Positions 7,997 through 17,149 of a stretch of 36,728 nucleotides of DNA are shown piece by piece. The DNA comes from an uncultured Prevotella sp. (GTDB taxonomy: Bacteria; Bacteroidota; Bacteroidia; Bacteroidales; Bacteroidaceae). Below the pieces are notes generated by a model. That model was not told the DNA's origin. It did no database searches and saw only the letters and a list, made by a program, of their open reading frames with translations. The first letter of the stretch is position 1, and each line of letters starts with the position of its first letter. The DNA lies in NCBI GenBank assembly GCA_934202525.1, contig CAKPYB010000030.1:1-36728 (forward strand), written 5' to 3'. The position numbers and the translations under genes are program-made.

Positions 7997-8959
7997 TTAT
8001 TCAGGCTGAACCGGCAAGATGTTATCATCCTCATCATAGAAGAGAGGAGCCACCTTCAAGCTACGCAACCATGTTGTATCATTAGATGGCACGCAGTCGT
8101 GATGGAACAGATACCACTGTCCCTTGTACTCGCAGATGCTGTGGTGAGTAGTCCAACCTACAACCGGCTCCAGGATGACGCCCTTGTAAGTGAACGGACC
8201 ATAAGGATTATCACCTACTGCATAGCAGAGATAATGAGTATCACCGGTAGAGTAGCTGAAGTAATACTTGCCCTTATACTTATGCATCCAGCTGGCCTCG
8301 AAGAAGCGATGAGGATCATCGGCTGGCAATACCTTACCCTCTTCGTCAACAATGACAACAGGCTTTGGCATTTCTGCAAACTGCTGTACATCATCAGTCA
8401 TCATGGCTATGCGAGATGGCAATGGATTCTCCTTGCCTTCAGGGAGATGTTCATCCTTCAGAGCCTTGTTGTCTTTATACCACTGAAGCTGACCGCCCCA
8501 GATACCACCGAAGTAGCAGTAAATCTTGCCATCATCATCCTTGAACACGCAAGGGTCGATGCTGTATGACTTGCGGATTGGGTCGGCATTCGGAATGAAA
8601 GGACCTTCTGGCTTATCAGCCACAGCCACGCCGAGATGGAACACGCCATTATAATCCTTGGCAGAGAAGATGAGATAGTACTTGCCATCCTTCTCTACTA
8701 CATCGTTGTCCCACATCTGCTTCTCAGCCCATGGCACATCCTTCACATCGAGAATCACACCATGATCGGTTACCTCACCTTCCATCACATCGTCCATAGA
8801 GAGAACGTGATAGTCTTTCATCTGGAAGTGACCGCCATCATCGTCGAAGCTTTCGCCGCTGTCCCAGTCATGAGATGGGTAAACATACAGGCGACCGTTA
8901 AACACATTGGCAGATGGATCTGCCATATAATCCTTTGGGAACAAATATCTTGCTTTCAT
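7997..8959 (-). CDS. GH43 family beta-xylosidase/alpha-L-arabinofuranosidase, cytoplasmic
   Basis: The 320-residue single-domain five-bladed propeller enzyme has GH43 catalytic residues at Asp14 (base, in MADPS), Asp135 (pKa modulator, in SIDPCVF) and Glu221 (acid, in FFEASWMHKY). It resembles the small GH43 subfamily-1 enzymes that remove xylose or arabinose from short oligosaccharides. It has no signal peptide and no extra beta-sandwich, unlike its exported neighbours, so it should act in the cytoplasm on products brought in by the symporter encoded two genes upstream. It is the last gene of the esterase-symporter-GH10-GH43 operon, 46 nt after GH10. Sequence does not settle whether it prefers xylose or arabinose. 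Confidence 0.9.
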   Translation of the reverse strand: MKARYLFPKDYMADPSANVFNGRLYVYPSHDWDSGESFDDDGGHFQMKDYHVLSMDDVMEGEVTDHGVILDVKDVPWAEKQMWDNDVVEKDGKYYLIFSAKDYNGVFHLGVAVADKPEGPFIPNADPIRKSYSIDPCVFKDDDGKIYCYFGGIWGGQLQWYKDNKALKDEHLPEGKENPLPSRIAMMTDDVQQFAEMPKPVVIVDEEGKVLPADDPHRFFEASWMHKYKGKYYFSYSTGDTHYLCYAVGDNPYGPFTYKGVILEPVVGWTTHHSICEYKGQWYLFHHDCVPSNDTTWLRSLKVAPLFYDEDDNILPVQPE

Positions 8960-9005
8960 TGTTGTTTATTATTTTAAGAGATGTACAATATTATCTAAAG
9001 AGATT

Positions 9006-10127
9006 TTACTTAAAGAGATTGACGATTTCCTTCACCACTGGCTTCACATTGTTGTTACGATCGATGAGCAGCGGATAGTTGGTTCTGCCAGGGATAGGCC
9101 AGCCATTCAACCAAGAGTGACCATCATTGACACCCCAGAAGGTAACACGACTGATGACATCCTTGTGACGCTCTACAATCTTAAAGAGATCGAGATAACG
9201 CTGGTTGAAGAGTTTCTGTGCCTTCTTGTCAAGTCCCTTCACGTATGGATTGTACTTTTTCTGAAGTTCAAACTTCTGGCTGATTTCAGCTCCGCCGAAT
9301 CCTTCCGGATTAGGAAGCATGTTGACATCCAACTCCGTCAGCATCACCTTCACGCCTTCAGCAGCAAAAGCCTCGATGCTCTTTTCATACTCTGTATAGT
9401 CAGGATAATCAAAACCATTATGGCTCTGCATACCTACTGCATCGACGCGGAGACCCTTTGCCTTCAAATCGCGAACCAGCTTGCAGATAGCCTCTCGCTT
9501 GGCAGGCTTAGAAGTAGAATAATCATTGTAGTAGAGTTCTACGTTAGGATCAGCCTCATGAGCAAAGCGGAAAGCCAACTCGATGAACTCCGGACCGATA
9601 ATCTTATAATACAAAGACTTGCGGTAAGAACCATCATCCTCGAAAGCCTCGTTCACAACGTCCCATCCCTTTACTCTACCTTTATAATGAGTAACCACGG
9701 TCATGATGTGGTTATACATTCTGCCGATAAGTACTTCCCGGCTTACCAGATTACCCTTAGCATCGGTAAACATCCACTTAGGTGGCTGAGAATGCCAAAC
9801 CAGGCAATGACCAATCAAGGTCTTGCCGTTCTTCTCTGCCCAGTCAGCCAGTTTATCCCCATCGGTAAAATCAAAGCGATTCACCTCCGGATGATTTACC
9901 TCGCCCTTCATACAGTTCTCGGCAACCACCTGATTGAACTGTTTCTTCACCACCTCTTCAGCGGCAGGATCCTGTCCATTAGGCAAAGCTGTATTAATGG
10001 CTGCACCTACCAGGAAGTACTTACCCATAGCTTCCTGGAATGTTGGGATTGTCGTATTATTGCCTTTCTGGGCAAAAGCTGCAGAAGCAAGCATCAAGCC
10101 CAAGGCAAAAGTTGAAATTTTCTTCAT
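9006..10127 (-). CDS. GH10 endo-beta-1,4-xylanase, periplasmic
   Basis: This 373-residue enzyme has a signal peptide cleaved near AFAQ (residues 17-20) and an uninterrupted GH10 TIM barrel. Visible hallmarks are HCLVWHSQ (107-114), the acid/base Glu160 in WDVVNEAF, the NDYS strand (201-204) and the nucleophile Glu265 in LTELDVN. There is no lipobox, so the enzyme is probably soluble in the periplasm, where it shortens imported xylo-oligosaccharides. This contrasts with the large surface GH10 at the other end of the locus. It is third in the minus-strand operon, and a strong hairpin sits between it and the upstream symporter gene. Confidence 0.94.
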   Translation of the reverse strand: MKKISTFALGLMLASAAFAQKGNNTTIPTFQEAMGKYFLVGAAINTALPNGQDPAAEEVVKKQFNQVVAENCMKGEVNHPEVNRFDFTDGDKLADWAEKNGKTLIGHCLVWHSQPPKWMFTDAKGNLVSREVLIGRMYNHIMTVVTHYKGRVKGWDVVNEAFEDDGSYRKSLYYKIIGPEFIELAFRFAHEADPNVELYYNDYSTSKPAKREAICKLVRDLKAKGLRVDAVGMQSHNGFDYPDYTEYEKSIEAFAAEGVKVMLTELDVNMLPNPEGFGGAEISQKFELQKKYNPYVKGLDKKAQKLFNQRYLDLFKIVERHKDVISRVTFWGVNDGHSWLNGWPIPGRTNYPLLIDRNNNVKPVVKEIVNLFK

Positions 10128-10142
10128 TGTACACTTGTTTTC

Positions 10143-10176
10143 TAGAAGGAGAGAATACAGGGATTCTCTCCTTCTA
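10143..10176 (-). other. intercistronic RNA hairpin
   Basis: A 14-bp perfect stem (TAGAAGGAGAGAAT at 10143-10156 with its complement at 10163-10176) encloses a 6-nt loop in the 75-nt gap between symporter and GH10. There is no U-tract on the minus strand. This suits an mRNA-stability or processing element better than a full terminator. The stem also contains an AGGAG sequence. Confidence 0.7.
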
Positions 10177-10202
10177 TAGGATTATCTAATTATATTTAAG
10201 TT

Positions 10203-11633
10203 TTACATTTCCTGATGACGAGCCTCAATCTTCTTGTTGATGTCGTCAATGACCTCATCTGTCAATTCATACCTAGAGATGATGAACATTGCCAAGCCCA
10301 GCAGGATGGCTGGAATCACACATACCAGCCAGCGGATACCCTCCTGTGCCAAAGGAGTCTGCTGCTCCAAATCGTTCATAAAGTAAGCACCGGCAGCATT
10401 ACCTACCGACATCATGGCGAAGGCGGTGATAAAGAAGAGCGCCACAATACGGAGCGGACGGTTGTGGAAGAATTCTGTCCACAGGTCGCTCACCTTAACA
10501 TTCTTGGTTTCCTTCTCATCCATTACCACACGCTCCTTGGTCTGGGTAAAGCAGAATACCAGAAGGGCGAAACCTACCAGGGCAAAAATCAGCATGGCAA
10601 CAAACCAGGCATTACTGTCGGTAGGAAGTGAGTTACTCTCCTGAGCTGCAGCTGCCTGATAACCGGTCCATGCAAGAACGGCACCAGGTACCACACCACC
10701 CAGAGCCATACCTGCCTTATAGAAGATACCGGTCAAGGCATTGACGATGCCGGCAATACGCTTGCCGCTGGTATATTCTGCAAAAGAGATAACCTCAGGA
10801 ATCAGAGCCCACATATATCCTGTAGCCACGATAACACCTGTTGACTTGATGAACTGAGCGATATAAACTAGCGTGATATGTTCCTTTACAGGTCCCATCT
10901 TGCTGATGACATAAAGCATCGCCATACCCACGATAGCCACGGTGAGGAAGATGTAGAACATATTCTTCTTGCCCACCTTTTTCTTGATGGCAGGAACCAG
11001 TGGCATAAAGATGAAAGATGGCAAAGAGCCCAAACCCATAAATAGCGCCATTTCGATAGGGAGATCCTTGGCTGCTGCGAGCATGGCTACCAGGATTGGA
11101 ACACCTGCCGATACACAGAGTCCACCCACATTTGCCATAAACATACGTACAGAGGTGAGAATGGTTATCTCGTCTGTATCGCGGGTCAGCGAAGAGTTCA
11201 ATGCTCCGTAAGGCACATTAATCAATGTATAGAGCATAGACAAGCCTACGTATGTTACATAGGCATAGATAAGTTTGATGGTTTCTGTCTGTCCTTCCAT
11301 ACCATTCCAAAAACAGAGGATGGCAAGTACGGTGAGTGGCAAACCCGCCAGGACGAGATAAGAGCGATACTTACCCCAACGTGGATTATGCTTATCTACA
11401 TAAGTTCCTACCAACGGGTCCCAGAGTACATCGACCAAGCGAACCACCAGGAACATGGTGGCAGCCACACCCGGATTGAGTCCGTAGATATCGGTGTAGA
11501 AAAATAACAGATACATGCAGATGGTCTGGTAGATGAGGTTTTGCGCCAAGTCTCCAGATCCGAATCCGATGCGTTGTAGCCAATTCAGTTTGTAGAATCC
11601 CTTAGATTCCTGTGTTACAGTTGTCTGTTCCAT
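10203..11633 (-). CDS. GPH-family sugar:cation symporter (MelB-like MFS)
   Basis: This 476-residue inner-membrane protein has about twelve transmembrane segments. The N-terminal GFGSGDLAQN and the loop-2/3 motif DPLVGTYVDK with RWGKYR are hallmarks of the glycoside-pentoside-hexuronide:cation symporters. It presumably imports xylose, arabinose or short xylo-oligosaccharides with Na+ or H+. It lies between the esterase and GH10 genes. Prevotella xylanase clusters are known to carry a symporter of this kind beside GH10 and GH43 genes. The short C-terminal tail is cytoplasmic and charged. The 55-nt gap to the esterase has only a weak 5-bp hairpin. Confidence 0.9.
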   Translation of the reverse strand: MEQTTVTQESKGFYKLNWLQRIGFGSGDLAQNLIYQTICMYLLFFYTDIYGLNPGVAATMFLVVRLVDVLWDPLVGTYVDKHNPRWGKYRSYLVLAGLPLTVLAILCFWNGMEGQTETIKLIYAYVTYVGLSMLYTLINVPYGALNSSLTRDTDEITILTSVRMFMANVGGLCVSAGVPILVAMLAAAKDLPIEMALFMGLGSLPSFIFMPLVPAIKKKVGKKNMFYIFLTVAIVGMAMLYVISKMGPVKEHITLVYIAQFIKSTGVIVATGYMWALIPEVISFAEYTSGKRIAGIVNALTGIFYKAGMALGGVVPGAVLAWTGYQAAAAQESNSLPTDSNAWFVAMLIFALVGFALLVFCFTQTKERVVMDEKETKNVKVSDLWTEFFHNRPLRIVALFFITAFAMMSVGNAAGAYFMNDLEQQTPLAQEGIRWLVCVIPAILLGLAMFIISRYELTDEVIDDINKKIEARHQEM

Positions 11634-11688
11634 ATTTTATCCAATCATTAAGATTACACCTTATTATATATAGGTGCATTTATAACAT

Positions 11689-12894
11689 TTACTTCAATTT
11701 CTCTGCAGCAAACTTACCCATTGCCTCATATCCCTTAGGATTAAGATGCAACCAGTCGTCAGAATATTCTGCTTTCAGACGCTGAGGGTCTTTCGGATCG
11801 CGGGTCAACTCATCAAAGTCGATAACCTCGTCAAAGGCACCGCTCGTTCTGATCCATTCATTCACGGTCTGTCGCATCGCCTCATGCCAGTAAGAATACC
11901 ATCCGTTTCCCTTGGTTGGGGTGATGGTTCCGCCATACACCTTGATTCCCTTTGCCTTGGCTTTCGCTATCAGCACCTTGTAGCAGGCAATCAGGGTATC
12001 TGTCACATGCTCATAATTTCTGCCGCAGCAGCCGATGTCGTTGGTTCCCTCGAAGATGATGAGTTTATCCACACCTGCCTGTCCCAGAATATCACGGTCG
12101 AAACGCTTCATTGCCGGTTCGCTCAATCCGCCTTGCACCACGCAGTTGCCGCCGATACCGAGATTCAACACGCCGTATGGTTTCTCTGCATTCAATGCAT
12201 CCGAGAGGAAATCAGTCCATCGGTTCTGATGATTAGTGGTACTACCACGACCATCGGTGATAGAGTTTCCGAGGACAGCCACCACAGGAGTAGCCTTATC
12301 GGTCTTCACATCAATGGCTGAAAGATTATACCAATGGTCAGCCTTTTCCTGCTTATCGAAAGCAGCATCGGCAGGTTTCACCGCCTTGCCCTTCACATTA
12401 CTTACGATATAAGATGTGGTACGTGAACCACGATGAGATGTTGCATTCACTGGAGTCTGCTTGCCATAATCAATGGTAATCGTGAGGCGCTGTCCACTCT
12501 TTAGGGCATATTTCAAATCATCAGAGAAGATAGCCTTGCCAGGAGCAATGGTTACATTCTTCTTGCCATTAAACTTGAGATACTTCACGGTCTTGGCATG
12601 GATGCCCCAGTTAGAAGGCACATCGGTATCTGCAATATACACCGATTTGATTTCTACCGGTTCCTTACTCTGCTCATTGCTGAGCTTCACTCTGAGTTCC
12701 TCTCCGCCAAAAGATACATGAACTACCTGTCGACAAGAGCGGTTACTTAAACTTTCCTTAGGCATATCTCCTTTACCAGTCCATTCCACTGCAGTAGCCC
12801 AAGATCCTTTCCATACCTTCTGGGCAAAAGCTACAGAACTTGACGCAGCCAATACGAGCGCCAGCGATAAGATTTTGATTGCTTGTTTATTCAT
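11689..12894 (-). CDS. SGNH/GDSL hydrolase, probable acetyl-xylan esterase
   Basis: The 401-residue exported protein has a signal peptide ending near AFAQ (22-25). It has an N-terminal beta-rich domain (about 26-190) and a C-terminal SGNH hydrolase domain. The catalytic blocks are visible: block I GNSITDGRG with Ser211, Gly249 in GIGGN, Asn285 in EGTNDIG, and Asp380-x-x-His383 in SDDWLHLN. By family it removes acyl, usually acetyl, groups from carbohydrates; the xylan context makes acetyl-xylan the likely substrate. It is the first gene of the minus-strand operon and lies behind a promoter with the proposed HTCS operator. Rhamnogalacturonan acetylesterase-like activity is an alternative. Confidence 0.88.
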   Translation of the reverse strand: MNKQAIKILSLALVLAASSSVAFAQKVWKGSWATAVEWTGKGDMPKESLSNRSCRQVVHVSFGGEELRVKLSNEQSKEPVEIKSVYIADTDVPSNWGIHAKTVKYLKFNGKKNVTIAPGKAIFSDDLKYALKSGQRLTITIDYGKQTPVNATSHRGSRTTSYIVSNVKGKAVKPADAAFDKQEKADHWYNLSAIDVKTDKATPVVAVLGNSITDGRGSTTNHQNRWTDFLSDALNAEKPYGVLNLGIGGNCVVQGGLSEPAMKRFDRDILGQAGVDKLIIFEGTNDIGCCGRNYEHVTDTLIACYKVLIAKAKAKGIKVYGGTITPTKGNGWYSYWHEAMRQTVNEWIRTSGAFDEVIDFDELTRDPKDPQRLKAEYSDDWLHLNPKGYEAMGKFAAEKLK

Positions 12895-12937
12895 TGTTAT
12901 TATGCTGCTTTTAATGTTTCTATTGTTGTTGACGATG

Positions 12938-13004
12938 CAAATTTACTAATAAGTAATGAAATAACAGGTATTTAATAGTTACCATTACTTTTCTATTTGT
13001 TTCA
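12938..13004 (-). promoter_or_regulatory. promoter and proposed HTCS operator of the esterase operon
   Basis: On the minus strand the -7 box TAAATTTG lies at 12945-12938 with no -33 TTTG (ACCT is in its place). TGAAACAAATAGAAA starts at 13004, and the second half-site (ACT) ends at 12977. TGAAACA begins 59 bp upstream of the -7 box, almost exactly as at the other three xylan-locus promoters. Confidence 0.65.
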
Positions 13005-13070
13005 TACTTACAAAAAGGGCACAAAAAGATAAAGAAACAAAAAGAAACGAAACATTTTATTGCATTAGAA

Positions 13071-13102
13071 TTTGTTTCTTTCATTGTTTTTTGTTACTTT
13101 TG
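13071..13102 (+). promoter_or_regulatory. promoter of the HTCS gene
   Basis: TTTG (13071-13074), 20 bp, then TACTTTTG (13095-13102): a complete promoter, unlike those of the structural genes. Three GAAAC repeats (13034, 13044, 13049) lie just upstream and could allow autoregulation. The 12895-13145 gap is fully accounted for by the two divergent promoters. Confidence 0.75.
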
Positions 13103-13145
13103 CAGCCGTAACAACCTAATTTAAACAAGAAAACGGACAGAAAAT

Positions 13146-16100
13146 ATGAAGCATATCAGACATTGCCTCACGGCACTCTTCGCTATCGCCATCTCGCTCA
13201 TGGTATGGGCAGACAGTGGTGAACTCTTCACTTCAGGCAAGCTATCCAGTTCACTCATCAACTGCATTGTGCAGGATAAATACGGATATATCTGGGTGGG
13301 AACCGAATACGGACTCAGCAAGTTTGACGGCTACCGCTTTACCAACTATCTGCACAATGAAGAAGACACAACCTCCATTACCGACAACATTATCTCCGAC
13401 CTGCTGGTAGATAAGAAAGGTAACCTGTGGATAGGTTGTGCCAAGGGACTGATGCGCTATAATTATGAGACGAACGACTTCGCCCGTCTCCAGTTTCCTG
13501 ATGGCAGAAAGCCACGTATCTATTCAATGGTAGAAAGTCACAATGGCGATATTCTGCTGGGTACAGCAGGATATGGTCTCTATTCAGTAAAAGACCAAAA
13601 TACCCAGAAAGAAACAGAAAAACTTTTCTCTATCAGACAGGAAAGGCAATACGCTGAGCGCGATTCTGATGTATTCTTTACTCATATCTATGAAGATAAG
13701 CATCATTATCTCTGGCAGAGCAGTCACCTCTCCACCTTTACCCGTTTCATCAAGAAACAAGGCAAGGTGCAGCGCAAAGACTTCAAATCGCCATGCGGAG
13801 CACCTGTGGCTTTCATCCAGCATCGCCCGCAGGCCATGCTCATCGTCTGCATGTACGGCATCGTCTATTATGATTACCGGACAGGTCGCATCGCTGATGC
13901 CGGCTACGACTTTGGCGGTTATCAGAATAATGTAACCATCAACAATGCTACCTTCGACCACGAAGGCAACCTCTATATCAGTACCTCTGAGCATGGTGTT
14001 CTCATGATCAGGAAGGGAAGCAACAGGGTAGAACAGTTGGAGAACAGCAACAGCAGTTTCAATCTGGCTACCGCCTTTGTCAACGATATCATCGAAGATA
14101 AGGACAACAATCTCTGGATAGGCTGCTACAAGAAAGGTCTGTATCTGATCAACCAGCGCCAGCAGGCTTTCAACAGTTGGAGTTTTTCGGCACAGAACTA
14201 CATCATCGGCAGCAGCGTTTCATCTATTGCACAAGGCGAGAAGGGTGAAACATGGTGTACGGTACAGAACAGTGGTGTGTTCTGTTTTGATGCTTCAGGC
14301 AAGATTATCGCCCACCCTCAGTCACCCGCCGGTACTTGCATCATCTATAAAGACCGACGTGGCGATTACTGGATCAGCAATGGCAGCGCACTCTACAGCT
14401 ACAACCCTCATACAGGTACATACCAGCAGAAACTCGCCTTTACCAGCGCCGGCATCTACTGTATGACCGACGATGCACAGGGCAACCTTTACATTTCTGT
14501 ATACAGCAAAGGTCTATATATATATAATGTGGGAAGCGGCAAGGTTACCGTTCTGAACATGCAGCAAAGAGGCAACAGAGGATTCCTCTGCAACGACTGG
14601 GTGCGCAGCATGGCGCTCGACCATACAGGTCATTTATGGATAGGAACCTCTAATGGAGTTTCCTGCCTCAATACCAGAACGCTCAGTTTCAAGGATTTCG
14701 GATGGCACAACATTCTGAAAGACAGACAGGCGAATGGTATCTGCGAAAGTAAGAACGGCGACATAATCATCGGTACCGAAGAAGGGCTCTATCTGTTTGA
14801 CAGAAAGAACAACAAGACGATGAACTTTCCTCGTGCCGAAGCGTTGAAAGGCAAGCAGGTTTGCAGTATCATCAAAGACCGGAAGGGTGACTTGTGGGTA
14901 AGTACAACCATGGGCATTTGGCAGTATGAACAGAAGAACAGACAGTTTATCGGCCACATCAACGGCAACGGACTTACTACCCGTGAGTACGTGCTGGGCT
15001 CTTCCATGCATACCGCCAACGACCTTATCGCCTTCGGAACCAGTGATGGTATCACAACCTTCTATCCTGACGTTGTCAGGGCCAAGAAGATGGAACTGGG
15101 AGATGTACATCTCACCAACTTCATCATCGACGGAAAGCCAATCAACTGCATGGCAAAAGACTTCAGCATTCCTTACTCCCAGAATTCATTCACTCTGGAG
15201 TTCTCGCTGCTCAACTACAGAAACACCGATAATATCAGTTTCCAATACCGCATCAACGACGGCAAATGGAACAGCACCAATGAAGGAGCCAATACCGTAG
15301 CATTCAACAAGTTGAAACCAGGCGACTATACGTTGGAAGTAAGAGCAACCAGCAATGGCAGATATTCCAAGAATCCTACCGTCATCAACATCAAGGTATG
15401 CGATCCTTGGTATGCATCACCCGAGGCATATCTCCTCTATATGCTGATCATAGCAAGCATCATCCTGTATGTCATCTACACATACGAGCACCGCCGCAAG
15501 GCAGACCTGGAAGAGACCAAGATGCAGTTCCTCATCAATGCCACCCACGACATCCGCTCGCCGCTGACATTGATCATGGGACCGCTCAACAAACTGAAAG
15601 CCAGATTAACAGATGCCGAAAGCAAACAGGATATCGATACCATCGACCGCAATGCTCAGCGTCTCTTGCTCCTGGTAAACCAGATACTTGACGAGCGAAA
15701 GATAGACAAGAACCAGATGCATCTCCACTGCCAGGAAACTCCGCTCAAGGAATTCCTGCATGGCATCGTTTCGCTCTACCGTTTCAATGCACAGGAGCGC
15801 AACATCACCCTCTCGCTCAAAGAAGACGAAAGCCTCAGCAGCGACAAAGGCAAACTGAAGGTTTGGATAGACCGCATCAACTTCGACAAGGTTATCTCCA
15901 ACCTGCTCTCCAACGCCATGAAGTATACCTTTGATGGCGGCGAAATTACCATTATCATAGGTAAAGACGAAAAGAATGCCATTATCAGGGTAGAAGATAC
16001 AGGCATCGGACTGAAAGAAGAGAAGACCGACCGCCTCTTCCAACGTTTCTATCAGGGAAACAACAGCAGCGGACTCCATATCGAAGGAACCGGTATCGGA

Positions 16101-17066
16101 CTCAACCTCTGTAAGGCATTTGTAGAAATGCACGGAGGCAAGATCAAGGCATACAACCGTACCGACGGCATCAAAGGCTCCTGCTTCGAAGTAAGTATTC
16201 CGCTGGGCAACAGTCATCTGCAGCCAGGTGAGATTCTGGAAGAAGAAGACAAGAAGGAGCAGGAGATTACCAAAAAGAAAGTACAGGCCAACCGCAACTT
16301 CAATATCCTGATAGTTGACGATGACAGCGAGATTGCCCAATACATCAAGACCGAACTGAGCGACTGGTACCGCTTTGAGCATGCCAGCAACGGCAAGGAA
16401 GGTTTGAAGATGCTGCTCACCGGCAAGTACGACCTTGTGATAAGCGACGTGATGATGCCGGAGATGGATGGAATCACGATGCTCAAGAACATCAAGAGTA
16501 ACAGCAACATCAGCGATATTCCTGTCATCCTGCTCACCTCGAAGAGCGAGGTGGAACACCGGTTGGAGGGACTTCGCAGAGGAGCCGATGCTTTCCTGGC
16601 AAAGCCTTTCGCCATGGAAGAGTTGCATATCCTTATCGACAACCTGGTGGATAATGTGCGACGCATCCGCGGCAAATACAGCGGAGCACAAGGTCAGAAG
16701 GCGAAGATTGAGCAGATTCAGGTAAAGGGCAACAACGATGCCCTGATGGAACGCGTGATGAAATATATCAACGCCCATCTTGCCGACCCGGACCTCAATG
16801 TAGAGAAACTTACCGAGGAGGTAGGTATCAGCCGTGCACAGCTCCACCGTAAACTGAAGGAGATTGCTGGTGTTTCTGCCGGAGAATTTATCCGTAACCT
16901 CCGTCTGGAACAGGCGGCACGACTCATCGAAGAGGGACAGATCAATATCACGCAGGTAGCCTACTCTGTAGGTTTCAACAACCAGACCCACTTCTCTACC
17001 GTGTTCAAAAAACACTATGGCATGTCGCCTAGCGAGTATGCTGAAACAAAGAGAAATGAGAAATAA
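13146..17066 (+). CDS. hybrid two-component system sensor/regulator (HTCS), xylan-locus activator
   Basis: The 1306-residue protein joins a whole two-component pathway. It has a signal peptide (1-22), a large periplasmic region of two seven-bladed propellers built of Reg_prop-type repeats (IWVGTEYGLSKFDG, LWIGCAKGLMRYN and similar), a Y_Y_Y domain up to about 750 and a transmembrane helix near 761-781. A HisKA domain follows with phospho-acceptor His801 in NATHDIRSPL, then a HATPase with the DTGIGL and GTGIGLNL boxes, a receiver with Asp1101 in SDVMMPEMDG, and an AraC-type helix-turn-helix domain (about 1215-1298). HTCS proteins bind oligosaccharides in the periplasm and activate the adjacent locus. 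It lies between the two divergent arms and has its own complete promoter. Its last codons overlap the operator of the GH67 promoter. Confidence 0.96.
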   Translation: MKHIRHCLTALFAIAISLMVWADSGELFTSGKLSSSLINCIVQDKYGYIWVGTEYGLSKFDGYRFTNYLHNEEDTTSITDNIISDLLVDKKGNLWIGCAKGLMRYNYETNDFARLQFPDGRKPRIYSMVESHNGDILLGTAGYGLYSVKDQNTQKETEKLFSIRQERQYAERDSDVFFTHIYEDKHHYLWQSSHLSTFTRFIKKQGKVQRKDFKSPCGAPVAFIQHRPQAMLIVCMYGIVYYDYRTGRIADAGYDFGGYQNNVTINNATFDHEGNLYISTSEHGVLMIRKGSNRVEQLENSNSSFNLATAFVNDIIEDKDNNLWIGCYKKGLYLINQRQQAFNSWSFSAQNYIIGSSVSSIAQGEKGETWCTVQNSGVFCFDASGKIIAHPQSPAGTCIIYKDRRGDYWISNGSALYSYNPHTGTYQQKLAFTSAGIYCMTDDAQGNLYISVYSKGLYIYNVGSGKVTVLNMQQRGNRGFLCNDWVRSMALDHTGHLWIGTSNGVSCLNTRTLSFKDFGWHNILKDRQANGICESKNGDIIIGTEEGLYLFDRKNNKTMNFPRAEALKGKQVCSIIKDRKGDLWVSTTMGIWQYEQKNRQFIGHINGNGLTTREYVLGSSMHTANDLIAFGTSDGITTFYPDVVRAKKMELGDVHLTNFIIDGKPINCMAKDFSIPYSQNSFTLEFSLLNYRNTDNISFQYRINDGKWNSTNEGANTVAFNKLKPGDYTLEVRATSNGRYSKNPTVINIKVCDPWYASPEAYLLYMLIIASIILYVIYTYEHRRKADLEETKMQFLINATHDIRSPLTLIMGPLNKLKARLTDAESKQDIDTIDRNAQRLLLLVNQILDERKIDKNQMHLHCQETPLKEFLHGIVSLYRFNAQERNITLSLKEDESLSSDKGKLKVWIDRINFDKVISNLLSNAMKYTFDGGEITIIIGKDEKNAIIRVEDTGIGLKEEKTDRLFQRFYQGNNSSGLHIEGTGIGLNLCKAFVEMHGGKIKAYNRTDGIKGSCFEVSIPLGNSHLQPGEILEEEDKKEQEITKKKVQANRNFNILIVDDDSEIAQYIKTELSDWYRFEHASNGKEGLKMLLTGKYDLVISDVMMPEMDGITMLKNIKSNSNISDIPVILLTSKSEVEHRLEGLRRGADAFLAKPFAMEELHILIDNLVDNVRRIRGKYSGAQGQKAKIEQIQVKGNNDALMERVMKYINAHLADPDLNVEKLTEEVGISRAQLHRKLKEIAGVSAGEFIRNLRLEQAARLIEEGQINITQVAYSVGFNNQTHFSTVFKKHYGMSPSEYAETKRNEK

Positions 17067-17107
17067 ACAACAAATAGAAGAGAATAAGGTATTTTTTCGT
17101 ATCTTTG
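17042..17107 (+). promoter_or_regulatory. promoter and proposed HTCS operator of the GH67-GH35 operon
   Basis: TGAAACAAAGAGAAA starts at 17042, and ACA of the second half-site lies at 17067-17069. The -7 box TATCTTTG is at 17100-17107, 58 bp from the start of the element. There is no -33 TTTG. The element straddles the stop codon of the HTCS gene. Confidence 0.65.
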
Positions 17108-17149
17108 CAGCAGAAACAATAACAATACAAACTAACGGTCTGCAAAGAT

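Noticed and set aside
15606..17015. 469-codon open frame on the minus strand
   Set aside because: It is antisense to the kinase, receiver and AraC domains of the HTCS, which are unmistakable on the plus strand.
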